From Ophiocordyceps camponoti-saundersi (nom. inval.) (taxonomy: Eukaryota > Ascomycota > Sordariomycetes > Hypocreales > Ophiocordycipitaceae), in contig PDHQ01000029.1 in NCBI GenBank assembly GCA_003339415.1, positions 186,001 to 250,000 of the forward strand: a stretch of DNA of 64,000 nt, given 5' to 3'. Position numbers and translations under genes: made by a program. The notes under the pieces were generated by a model. That model was given only the letters and a program-made list of their open reading frames with translations. It was not told the DNA's origin and made no database searches. The stretch's first letter is position 1. Each line of letters begins with the position of its first letter. Shown here one piece after another: positions 47,505-58,889 of this stretch.

Positions 47505-50500
47505 ATGACACAAACTTTGACGTTGCCCACGCTTGAGCCGGCTTTGGCTCAGTCCTCCTCAGATGATCTGTTCCGCAGTCGTGCAAAGGCAGAGGCCTTG
47601 GACTTGGCCACAACTTACGTTAACGGCTTCCAAAAGAGTGCTGTTCCATCTACGTCAACGGCCGTTGAAGACAACGCGGTCTGTATCGTTGGCATGGGTA
47701 TGGGTCTTGCTCTCCTTCAGCCTCTTGAACTTGACCTGCTGACCACTCATCGTCTCAGCCTGTCATCTGCCTGGCGGCATCTCTTCCCCCTCTGGCCTTT
47801 GGGATTTCTTGCGTGAGACCAAGTCCGCGAAATGTCTCGTGCCTTCTGATCGATTCAAGATCAATGGCTTCTTCCACGAGGATGGCAGCAGGGCTGGCGT
47901 CATGAACGTCAAAGGGGGCTACTTCCTCAAGGAAGATGTCCGCCAGTTCGACAACTCGTTCTTTGGTATCAATAACCTTGAAGCATCATACATGGATCCC
48001 CAGCAGAGGAAGCTCCTGGAAGTTGTCTTCGAGTGTTTCGAAAACGCGGGATTGTCTATGGAGGATATTTCCGGAACCAACACCGCCGTATACGTTGGAA
48101 ATTTCACCGTGGACTATCAATCCATGCAGTCGAGAGACCCTGACTATCTTCACCGATACTCTGCTACTGGTGGGGGTACTTCAATCATGTCGAACCGCAT
48201 CAGCCATGTCTTCAATCTCCAGGGACCGAGGTGAGCTTTGTAGTCCGCTCCTGTTCCATTAAAGGGGCTAGTCAGCTAACGCACACTCTTTAGTCTGACG
48301 CTAGACACAGCTTGCTCGTCGTCCATCTACGCTCTTCACCATGCCGTTACTGCCATCAAGAACGGTGACTGTGACGGGGCTATTGTCGCTGGCGCCAATC
48401 TCATCACCTCACCCGAGCAGCACTTGGGGACGGCACAAGGCGGTTTCCTGTCGCCAACGTCGGACTGCAAGCCCTTTGACTCGTCTGCCGACGGATATGC
48501 GCGCGCAGAGGGTGTCAATGCTATTTACCTCAAGCGCTTCACTTCCGCAGTTAAAAACGGTGAAAGAGTCCACGCCGTGATTCGTGGGACGGCAATCAAT
48601 GCGTTCGTATTTCAGGATTCCTCGTTGCTTGATGAAAGTTGCTAATCGAGAGTCTCAAAGAAATGGCAAAACTCCGGGCATCACGCTTCCAAATGCCAAA
48701 ATGCAGGAAGCTGTCGTGAGAAAAGCATATCGAAATGCAGGTCTCGATTTCGCCGACACGGACTACATCGAGTGTCACGGAACAGGAACCGCCGTGGGCG
48801 ATCCGATCGAGGTAGACGGTCTGGCGAGCTGCTTCGCCGGGCGAGACGGCGAGGCCGTAATGATAGGATCGGTTCGTGAACACATATTTCAGCTCAACGC
48901 TGCTCCAAACTGACTGTGACCAAGGTGAAATCCAACCTCGGGCATAGCGAGGCGGCGAGTGGCCTTACATCGGTTATCAAAGTTGCTCTCGCCTTTGAAC
49001 ACGGCTTGATACCACCGACCTACGGAGTGAAGAACTTGAACCCAAAATGTGAGATCACAGTAAATTTAGAGGGAATAGGACTGGCTAACATGAGTCTCGC
49101 AAACAAGTGAAGCTGGACGTCCGTAACATGAGGGTCTTGACCGAAGTCGAGGCATGGCCAAGGGCCCTGCGCCGAGCGAGCATCAACTCCTTTGGCTATG
49201 GTGGTGCAAATGGTCATGTCATCCTCGAGTCCGTCGAAAGCTACCTAGACAACTCACCGCCCTCGTCTAATGGACACCTGACGAATGGACATGCGACTCT
49301 TGGGGATCAATCTTTGGTCCTGCCATTTTCTGCAGCGTCAAAAAAATCGCTGGAGACTCGCCGTCAGCAAGTCAGCGAGCTTGTGCAACAGACTGATGCC
49401 GAGGGACTGGAGAGCTTGGCAAACACTTTGAGCAAGCGTCATACCAAGTTAAGGCTCAGAGACTTCGTTCTGGCAATCGCTGATCCCAAGCCAACGTCTC
49501 TCAAAACGACAGAAGGCCGGGACGAGCTAGTTCCGGGGGCGAGCCCGCTGCCAATTGCCTTCGTATTCACTGGCCAAGGAGCGCAATACGCAGGCATGGC
49601 TAAGGAGCTTCTTGAAAAAAACGAGGCCTTCCTTGCGAGTATCCGCACACTAGACCAGGTTCTGCAATCACTCCCTTCTCGTCACGCTCCCTCCTGGACC
49701 TTGGAACATACTATCCTCGCCCCAGCCGCAATGAGCCAAGTCAATGACGTTACTCGCAGTCAGCCTCTATGCACTGCAATTCAGATTGCTATTGTCGATC
49801 TGCTACGGAGCTGGGGCGTAAGTCCGTCCGCCGTTATCGGCCACTCCTCTGGCGAGATAGCTGCCTCCTACAGCGCAGGGCTGCTCAGTGCGTCCCAGGC
49901 CATCCTAGCTGCTTACTTCCGAGGCTTTGCTGTCGGTCAAATGAAGGTTCGGGGTGCCATGATGGCTGCTGGACTTACCAATGCGGCCGCAGAAGCTCTG
50001 ATACGGGATCTTGGTCTGACGGAGGTCCGCGTTGCTTGCGTGAATGCACCCGAAAGTGTCACGTTCAGCGGCGATGAGACCGAGATCGAGAGGCTCCAGG
50101 GTGAATTGCAGAAGCAAAACAAGTTCGCGCGCAAGCTGGAGACGGGCGGACGTGCCTATCACTCTCACATGATGGTCCAAGTTGGTGATCTCTACGAGCA
50201 ACTCGTGGCGCCCCACTTTCAAGATAAATCGGTTGCGGGATCCCAGACGGCTACTATGTTCTCAACCGTCGGCCTGACTGGTGAAAATCCGCGCGTCATG
50301 GATAGCCTCACGAATATGGCTGTCTACTTCCGGAAAAACCTCGAGGAGCCGGTGCAATTCAGCTCGGCGCTGGAGAGCATGTTGACCGGCAGCAAGTTCC
50401 ATCTCATCGAGATAGGACCGCACTCCGCGCTCAAGGGTCCGATCCAGCAAATCCGTAGCGGCGCGAAACGCGATAACGTGTCTGCGCCATATTCCGCCAC

Positions 50501-53500
50501 CCTGATCAGAAAGGAAGACGCCGATATCCGGCTGAAGAAGCTGGCCGGTGCACTCTTCTCCTACGGCCATAACCTGGACTGGCACGCCGTTAACGGTATC
50601 GCCAAGTGCCGCTCCCTTCCCATTCAAGATCTTCCGCCATATCCGTGGGACTATTCCAAGGAGCTGCCCTGGCACGAGCCGCGTGCCAGTGTTGATATCC
50701 GTAACCGCAAGCACATCCGCCACGAACTTCTCGGAACGCAAACAGCAGCTGGTAATGGTATTGACTGGAGCTGGCGCAACATTATGCGTCTATCGGAGAT
50801 GCCATGGTTGCGCGACCACAAGCTTGGACCGCAAGTTGTCCTCCCCGGGTCGGCATACGTGGCGATAGCGATCGAGGCCCTCACACAGATTCGGGATCTC
50901 AAAGATAAACTGACAGCTGGAGAAGCCATGTCTTTTGAATGTCAGAGTATCAACATAAGCGCACCCTTCCTCGTCCGCGATGAAAACGACGCCGAAGCTG
51001 AACACACTGAATTGCACACCATTATGTGCCAGCGCAAGATATCGACGGCCAACGCCTCGGGAGAATGGTACGAATTCTCCATCTCGTCTTGGGCGTCGGG
51101 CCACACAACGCTCCACTGCAAGGGTAGTATTCGCGTGGCTCAAACATCGACGGATTGCGGCGCAGGGACCGTCCAGATCGCAGGCCAGGGCTACGAAGCC
51201 TGGTCTATGGGCCGCTGGTACGACAAGTCGCGAGAGGAAGGGCTCAACTTTGGGCCATGTTTCGAATCGCTTACCAGCCTGCACACTGATGGCAACCGAA
51301 GCTGTACAGATGCGATTGCATCGACTCACTTGGAGCCACCATCAGTTCGCTCTTCAGGCATACCGTATGCTGTTCATCCTATCACTATCGATGCCTGCTT
51401 CCAGGCTGCCATTATGGGAGGCACAGCTGGAAACCTGAACAGTCTCCGAGCCTACGTCCCTGTCTTTATCGACGAATGCTATATTCATGTGCCCGAGGGT
51501 GGCTGTGCTGGGTTTGGCAGCGAGGAATGCCAGATTCACACACGGATGGAAAGAACTGGCTTTTCCACTCGCAAGGTCGACTGCACACTCCGACAACCAA
51601 ACGATGTGCCTGTCATTGACATGAAGAATGTGCGCATGTCGCTGTACACTGGCAAGGCGCCTGTGCAATCAGAAAATAGCATGTATTTGCAGCGTCAACC
51701 CTGTCTGCGAGTTCTCTGGAAGCCGGACATCCTGCGAATGCATGCCGGTTCCGCGACCGAGCTTCGGCAACACATTGACACGTTTGCAGCTGAACAATCT
51801 GTCGACATGAAAGACAACGAAAGTCTTCTCGTGCTGTGTGCTCTGCTGGATCTGGCCGGACACAAGATGCCCCGCATGCGAGTGTTGGAGCTGGGGCAAG
51901 ATTGTCAGTGCATTGCGCAGCAGTGTCTTGGCCTGCTGGGCAACGGCACGGCTTTCCCACGCTGTCGATCGTGGAGCGGCGGTCATCTTGATGAGGCTGG
52001 CAAGTTGGTCTTGGAGGACAACGCAGGCTCGGAGCCTTACGATGTTGTTGTGATTCCCCACGTGAGTCTCCTATTATCCTGATACAAGAAAGGTGCTGAT
52101 ACTACTTTCCGCAGCACTCGACCTCCCAAAGAACGTGGAGACAGGCAGCGGAGCAACTTTTGTCGGTCGTCTCTTCACAGGGCATCGTTATGACTCGCAA
52201 GACCGACGAGGCCGTTGCCAGGCTTACGCTTGCCGGTTTCATCACGTTGAATCTTTCGCGGGAGACGCTGCTCGCAGTTCGGTGTCATAAGGCCACAAGC
52301 CTTGAAGGCAGGCAGGTCATCATTGTGGTACGTCGGCTTGCCGGGTTTGCCTTGAAAACTCAAACGCTGATCGCGACAGACGCCAAACACATCATCGACA
52401 GCGATCGATGCCCTCTCAGGTGCTCTGGAGTCCCATCTCAAGAAGAGCGATGGTGTCGTTCGATCAAGCCGAATGTCTCTGAGCAGTACCGAGGACATCG
52501 AGTTCTCAAAAGAAGTTATCTGCGTGTCTCTTCTAGAAATGGAGCGCGAATTCCTCGCCACTATGAGCGAAGCAGACATGAACCGTCTTCGCAGGATTAC
52601 TGACAATGTGGCCGGCATCGTATGGCTTACGGGAGCCAACATGCTCCTTGCCCCTGTCCCAGATCTGACCCTTTCCAGCGGCCTGTCTCGCGCCCTGATG
52701 CTCGAGCAGCCGGCACTGCGCTTCACTACCTTAGATATCGGGACCGCAGATATGGCCAAGCCCGATGTCGTGCTGTCGACCTGCAACAGCGTTATAAGTG
52801 CACTGACAATATCTTGCGCCATGGACGACACCGAATTCGTTCAAGTGGGTGGGCTGCTCCACGTGAGCCGCTTTGCCCCGGCTTTGGACCTGAACTCGCT
52901 GTTTCGACAAAGGCTCGAGCAGGACGAGCCCGTGAAAACAGCCACCCTCGCGGAGATTGCGCCAGCCAAGCTATCCATTGGTCAGGTTGGCATGACCGAC
53001 ACGATGCACTTTCAGCAGGTCGCCGAGCCGTCTACCAAGCCAGCTGCGGGCTTCGTGGACGTCGACCTGCGAGCTGTTAGCCTGAACGCCAAGGATGTGT
53101 ACGCCATGAACGGCCGCGTCGAGACCCGGGCAGCCACGACAGCTCTGGATTTCGGTGGCGTTGTGTCTGCGGTCGGGCCGGACATTACCCACCTGCAACC
53201 AGGAGATCGAGTTGTCGGCTTGGCCCCCAACCACTTCGGAACAACTGAGCGCGTCCCGGCCGCATCGGTCCACAAGCTGCTGCCAGGCGAGGAGTTTACC
53301 ACCCTGGCAACGCTTCTCACGGTCTATAGTACCGCGATCTTTGCTCTTCGCGACCGAGCTCATCTTCGCGCGGGAGAATCCATCCTAATTCATGGCGGGG
53401 CCGGTGCCTTTGGTCTCGCAGCCATCGCCATGGCACAAAGCATGGGTGCCACCGTCTACACAACCGTGGGAAGCAAGTCGAAACGTGACTATCTCGTCCA

Positions 53501-55333
53501 TGAGATGGGTGTGCCGGCAGAAAATATTTTCAACTCGCGTGACGCATCTTTTGCGGAGGGCATCAAGGCGGCGACGGGCCACGGCGTCGACGTCATCGTT
53601 AATTCCCTCGTGGGAGATTTGATGCATGCGTCGTGGTCTAGCATTGCTCCCTTCGGCCGGTTTGTGGAGATTGGTAAACGAGAGCTTATCGATGCTGGCA
53701 AGCTCGACATGCAAGTGTTCCTCAAGAACACCACGTTTACTGCCTTCGATTTGTCAGAGTTCTTCTATGCCAAAGATGCCTACTATCGTGGCATCTTCTA
53801 CGGGTATGTTTTCCTTGCTGTTGAGTTCGAGCGGGAAAGTAGGGGTTGCTAATCACACTCTCGACGCAGTCTCATTGCCGAGGTTATGACACTGTATCGG
53901 GCGGGCAAGATTAAGCCTCCTCCTGTCGCGACCTTTGACGTGGCCGATATTGCTCAGGCATACCGATATTTCACCAATAAGGACAGGATTGGCAAGGTAG
54001 CCATCTCGATGGACAACCCTCAGACTCGAGTTCCAGTACGTTGAGACAGCAATCGGCGAAGATAGATAGACACTGACAGATACAGACTATACCGGCGCAT
54101 TACAAGACCGTCTTCGATGGAGAAAAGACGTACCTTCTCGTCGGCTGCCTGGGCGGCCTAGGGCGCAGCCTGAGCCGCTGGATGATGTCTCGAGGTGCTC
54201 GAAAGTTTGTCTTCCTCGGACGTTCGGGCTGCGACAAACCCACCGCACGGCAGCTTGTCACGCGTTTGCAGGATACCGGCGCCAGCGTTACCGTCGTCCG
54301 AGGCGACGTCTCCGACGCCAACAGTGTGCGCCAGGCTGTGGCGGCCTGCGTCGCCAATGGGCCTATCGGCGGCGTGGTGCAAGCGGCCATGGGTTTGAAG
54401 GAGGCTCTCTTCACTACCATGACGAATAATGCCTGGCATATTGGCATCCAGCCTAAGTGGAGAGGCACCTGGAACTTGCACCACGCTCTTCAAGGCCATG
54501 ACGAGGACCTGGACTTCTTCCTCTTGACCTCGTCGCTCTCCGGAAGCTGCGGAACAGCAACTGAAAGCAACTACTGCGCTGCCAACGGCTTCCTCGACGC
54601 CTTCGCCCGCTGGCGGCGTGCTCAAGGGAAGCCAGCGATATCTCTCGGGTTGGGTATGATTTCCGAGGTGGGCTATCTGCACGAGAACCCTGAGATCGAG
54701 GCCCTACTGCTGCGCAAGGGAATCCAGCCGCTCAACGAAGATGAATTCCTGCAGGTGGTTGACTTTGGGCTGGCTGGCCCCGGAGGCGAGGCCGACTTCA
54801 TCCGTCGGGCGAAAGGGAGTGAGGAGAGAGCCCACATTCTGACCGGGCTGGAGCCATACGGCATCCGGAAGCTGATGGAGAGAGGCTTCGACGTGAACAA
54901 CGGGATTATGGAGGACCCGCGTACATCTCTTTTGGCGGCGTCGCTCCTGGCCGAAAGAGACTCGCAAGGGGGTAGTACAGGGTCAGACGTCGGACAGCTC
55001 ACTGAGGCATCGGAATGGGTCAAATCCGTGCCATCGGGCGCAGTGTCTATGATTGCGTCAGAGGCCAGCGCGCCAACCTTGCGGGACGCCGTGCTGCGTC
55101 TCACAAAGAAGCGTTTCGGCAACCTTATCCTGATGCCGGCCGACCAGGTTGATGATGGCGCACCTTTGGCATCATTTGGTGTCGACAGCATGCTTGCGGC
55201 AGAGTTTCGGACGTGGTTCTGGAACACATTTAAGCTTGATGTGCCCTTCCTTGACATCGTCAGTCCGCAGAAGACGCTGCGTAACCTTGCCGAATTTGTG
55301 GAGGAGAAGCTGGTGGAGAGCTGGGCGAGCTAG
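47505..55333 (+). CDS. Highly reducing polyketide synthase (KS-AT-DH-psiMT-ER-KR-ACP)
   Basis: Ten exons: 47505-47697, 47759-48230, 48294-48602, 48661-48871, 48925-49048, 49108-52061, 52115-52327, 52380-53803, 53870-54035 and 54086-55333; 2437 aa (an upstream in-frame Met would add 28). KS about 58-470 with [17 protein letters not shown] and KSNLGH. AT about 588-900 with GHSSGE and YHSH. DH about 974-1285 with [13 protein letters not shown] and [10 protein letters not shown]. Then a shortened methyltransferase region whose SAM motif reads VLELGQDCQ, lacking the Gly-rich loop; probably inactive. ER about 1690-2020 ([11 protein letters not shown]), KR from 2040 ([16 protein letters not shown]), ACP with GVDSM near 2388. 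No thioesterase or reductase domain, so release needs a partner. The core enzyme of the cluster. Confidence 0.96.
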
Positions 55334-56333
55334 AGATCTGATCGAACGGGTGTGGAGAAAGGTGAAGATAGATTAGTAACAAACGCGAGGTCAATGTTTC
55401 TGTTTTTTAATCATCCTCTCGGTCCCGTTTATTCTGCGTGCACTGCTAAGAAAGCACGGATGACGTTGAACAAAGGTTTCAAGGGTTAAAGAGTTAAAAT
55501 CGGCAGATCCTTGCTTAGCCAACGACCCACCCAATAGCAGTGGACGATCCATTACTGGTGATTGATGACTATCTGTCTCGTATTAATTGGTGGGCAGGCA
55601 TGACGCCTTGCCATAAGGCACGTTTGGTACGGCCGGGGGCACAAATTGGCACGACCCCTCTCCCCCCTTTCTAGACAGATCATTATCCTCAGGTCAAATC
55701 GAGCACGATCGTTTTGCTGCTTTGAGGCACTTATCCTTTCTTTCTTCAATGTACCTAGGTACGGATACTTGACGGATAAATTCTGCCTGTTGCCAACAAC
55801 TTCTATCCACCTACTACCTCTACTGCGGACCTTACCGCCACTCTATAATCTGCCTTGGCCTGAGCATATGAATTCCTTTCTACGCTGACGGCTTAACGTC
55901 AATCTCTGAGCTTGTTGGTCCGAATTTGGATACGAACTCACATGTACCTGTACCTGAATGCCTGCCGAGTGCGTGCATAAACCCTGTGTGCTCCGAAAAC
56001 TGCTGGCGGGTCAGCCTTTGGTCGCTCCGCATGTCTCTGCACTGATCCGCATTTCTCCGCCATGCGGAGCGGACGCGGCGGAGCGGGTAGATCCCGCAAC
56101 CTGCGGAAGGAATAGAACCCTTGTCTCCTTAATACTGTGCATTAATACTCCATACTCCATACTGCGAATGTACTGTGTACATGTGAGAAACAGGACCTGC
56201 GGAGATGACCTCGTATGACAATGGCGACGCGCCGTTGTCCCTAGAACACGTCTTTCGGAGGGGGGAATTTTCCACGTATATGTAAGGAACAGTCATCGTC
56301 CATCCTCCTCACTTCAGTCTCTAGCTCAATACA
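55334..56333. other. Intergenic, PKS terminator and SDR-f promoter
   Basis: 1 kb with no gene family. It contains a perfect 6-bp-arm palindrome at 56055-56069 (CTCCGC-CAT-GCGGAG) beside repeated TCCGCAT units, and GTATATG about 60 bp before the SDR-f start. Confidence 0.4.
56055..56069. promoter_or_regulatory. CTCCGC-CAT-GCGGAG palindrome
   Basis: Perfect inverted repeat about 265 bp upstream of SDR-f; two CTCCGCAT/ATCCGCAT half-copies lie within 40 bp on its left and a GCGGA lies to its right. A possible regulator site; function not shown. Confidence 0.25.
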
Positions 56334-57257
56334 ATGTCATCCTCGATCAAGCAAGAAAAATTCGCAATGGGCTCTAAAAGAACTATCCTTATTACCGGCT
56401 GCTCTGACGGAAGCCTGGGCTGCGCCCTTGCCTTAGCATTCCACAAGGCCAATTGGCGTGTACTCGCGTCTGGTCGAAACCCGTCCAAGCTGAGGCAGGT
56501 CGAGACTGCCGGCATGGAAACGGTGCAGTTAGACACCACTTCTGACGAGTCAATCGCCGCTTGCGTGGTGCGCGTTCGAGACCTTACCGGCGGCTCTCTC
56601 GACGTCCTCCTTAATAATGCTGGTGCTGGATACTCGATGCCGCTGATGGATCTCGACATTGCCCGCGCCCGCCAGCTTTTCGACCTCAATGTCTTCTCTA
56701 TCATTGCCGTCACCCGCGCCTTCTTTCCGCTCCTCACCCGATCCACCTGGGGCGGAGTCGTGGTGAATAATACCGCCTGCTCGTCACTCACCACCGGAGC
56801 TCTGCCCTTTGCTGGTGCCTACAATGCTTCCAAGGCCGCCGCTGCGAATCTCACCGAGGTCTTACGACTCGAGCTTGCTCCATTCGGCATCAAGGTCATC
56901 AACCTCATGACGGGTTCCGTCCGCTCCACCTTTCATGACAACGCCCCCCGAGCCACGCTGCCGCCAACGTCATTGTACAACGTGGCCAAGGAAGAGGTGG
57001 AGAAAGCCATGTCGGGCGAAGAAGCGGCCGCTACCGGTGCTGACCCAGCGCAATGGGCCGAACAGGTCGTCAACGACCTCGGCAAATCCAAGCCATCACA
57101 CTGGCTGTGGCGCGGCAAATACTCCACTTTGGTTCGCCTTGCGTCCTTCTTGCCTGTCGGCTTTCTGGACGGCAGCATCAAGAGCAAGGTGGGCCTGGAT
57201 GTGGTGGAGCGGAGGATTCGAGAACAGGGAGGGCCGGGCAAACTGAAGCCGGCCTGA
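56334..57257 (+). CDS. AYR1-like short-chain dehydrogenase (SDR-f)
   Basis: Intronless, 307 aa; a second in-frame Met 11 codons in (MGSKRT) may be the true start. Motifs: ITGCSDGSLG at about 17-26, NNAG, Ser in NNTACSS, Y-N-A-S-K, and the family segment EVLRLELAPFGIKVINL. It is the closest relative in this window of SDR-d (1-acyl-dihydroxyacetone-phosphate-reductase-like), but it has no introns where SDR-d has eight, so the pair is either old or arose through a processed copy. Last gene of the cluster, 1 kb after the PKS on the same strand. Confidence 0.9.
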   Translation: MSSSIKQEKFAMGSKRTILITGCSDGSLGCALALAFHKANWRVLASGRNPSKLRQVETAGMETVQLDTTSDESIAACVVRVRDLTGGSLDVLLNNAGAGYSMPLMDLDIARARQLFDLNVFSIIAVTRAFFPLLTRSTWGGVVVNNTACSSLTTGALPFAGAYNASKAAAANLTEVLRLELAPFGIKVINLMTGSVRSTFHDNAPRATLPPTSLYNVAKEEVEKAMSGEEAAATGADPAQWAEQVVNDLGKSKPSHWLWRGKYSTLVRLASFLPVGFLDGSIKSKVGLDVVERRIREQGGPGKLKPA

Positions 57258-58889
57258 CTGCCGCCTATCGGCAAAGTTCGCCTACGCTTGCTGACTCTAC
57301 GTCATCTGAATACAGAGCCTCAAGCGAAAAAGGGTTACTCTCTACATACTCTTCTATGTTGTTCTGAACTTCCTCAGACTACTAACGTAGGTAGTGCCCG
57401 TTAGACAATGCTACTAGTAGAGATGGTGCCAAGAAACGTATAACATGACGTAGTCCTTGCTATCCATGCTGTCTGCCTCCTAGGTAGGATTGGACATAGC
57501 TGATTCGCCTGGGATTATTGCCCAATCTTAACTTCTAGGCAGCTGGAGGAAAAAGTCTCTTCGATGACAAACTATTCTTCTGGGTACTACACAATGCGAC
57601 CCTCCTCTGCGAGATAGGAGTTGGATACATCATCTATTGCAAGAATTTGTGTCGTTTTAATAACGACCTGTCTATCCAGATCCCAATGTCACGTCTCTGG
57701 AACCATATACTTTGCACGACTAAAGATACTGCCGTCCTATAATAGTCTTTTCTTGCAACAGAAGATCTTCCAGATTTTCTGCTGCTGTAGTATTAAACCA
57801 TCCAGTAGGCGATGAGGGATTGCGTCCTACACAGCCCACGGCACGTCCCCGATCTATTCGTCGGCATGCGAGCATAAGATGCCTATGTTCTAAGTTGTCG
57901 CTTAGGCAAAATAAACTCGTGGAGCTCGGAATCGGCGTAGGCCGCACACGAGAGCAACGGCAAACCGGTACTACCAATGCCGTCGACACTCTCTCGCCAC
58001 CGCCGGCAATTTCGAAGCAGTCGACTGAGCGTCCGACACAGACATGTGGCCGATTAAATCGTCGCCATAACAACGGCTGGCATCGAACCTTGGGCAGCTT
58101 ACGTGGGTTGAAAAGCCCTTTGATATGTTTTGGTTCTGCTCTAACCTGTAAAGCGTTGCCTGGTATAATAAGAAGACTCGGCGTCCAGTATTTTCCCTGA
58201 TCAGGATCAAGCGAGAAGGCAATGCCCTCTAAGCTATCCGGCTCAATTTCTGTTAAAAGCGTCGATGCAACCAGCCCTGGCGTTGAACGAAAAGAACGAT
58301 GAAGTTGAGGTCGTGAACGCCTGATCTTCGCTCCAGAGTGTGACACCCATCCCTCACCATGTGGGCTTAAGATGTCTAAGCCTGATGCCGACCAGAAATG
58401 TAACTGTTGAACAAGCAATAAGATTTGGAGGAAAAAAAAAAGGTTGTAAGAGAAGGGAAGGACCATTTTATTAGTATAGAGGAAAGTGAGAGTCCAATCC
58501 CTGCAAAGCTGATTTAAACTAGCTAGAATACGAACAAGACTGTGCGTCCGTCTGGATAAAAAGGCACTTGAACTAGGAGATTTATATTCCCTCAGGTTTT
58601 GTCAAAAGCTATACAATTTGTGTTAATTCTTGGTCTAGCTACGTAAGGCGATCAGGCACAGCAAGTAAAGAGGCGTAACTAAGAGCCTCAGCTAGAACAG
58701 CTTGTTGCGTCGGTCTTGACAATGCTGCCTTACATGTAAGCTTGCAGCTGGCCTTGTAACGAAGTTATCTTTACGAAAAGACTTGCCAAGGCGTGCTTAG
58801 TTACTTTTTACATAGTATCGGTCTTGTGACCTTGTCTACTTGAGTAGCTATGCGCGTAAGCAACAAAGGAGGGGGGGGGGGGGAAGGAG
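57258..58889. other. Cluster edge, no convincing gene
   Basis: Normal-composition sequence between SDR-f and the right RIP block. A minus-strand open frame at 57720-58466 (248 codons) starts with a hydrophobic stretch, but it has no recognised domain and the opposite strand is also partly open, so it is not called. A run of 13 G (58871-58883) marks the switch to AT-rich sequence. Confidence 0.4.

Noticed and set aside
48603..49107. Broken KS domain in the PKS
   Set aside because: The interruptions at 48603-48660, 48872-48924 and 49049-49107 are normal introns; splicing restores AINANGKTPG, MIGSVKSNLGH and NPKLKLDV.
57720..58466. Minus-strand 248-codon open frame as a gene
   Set aside because: No domain recognised, composition unlike the neighbouring genes, and the opposite strand is also open over part of it; only the hydrophobic start is suggestive.
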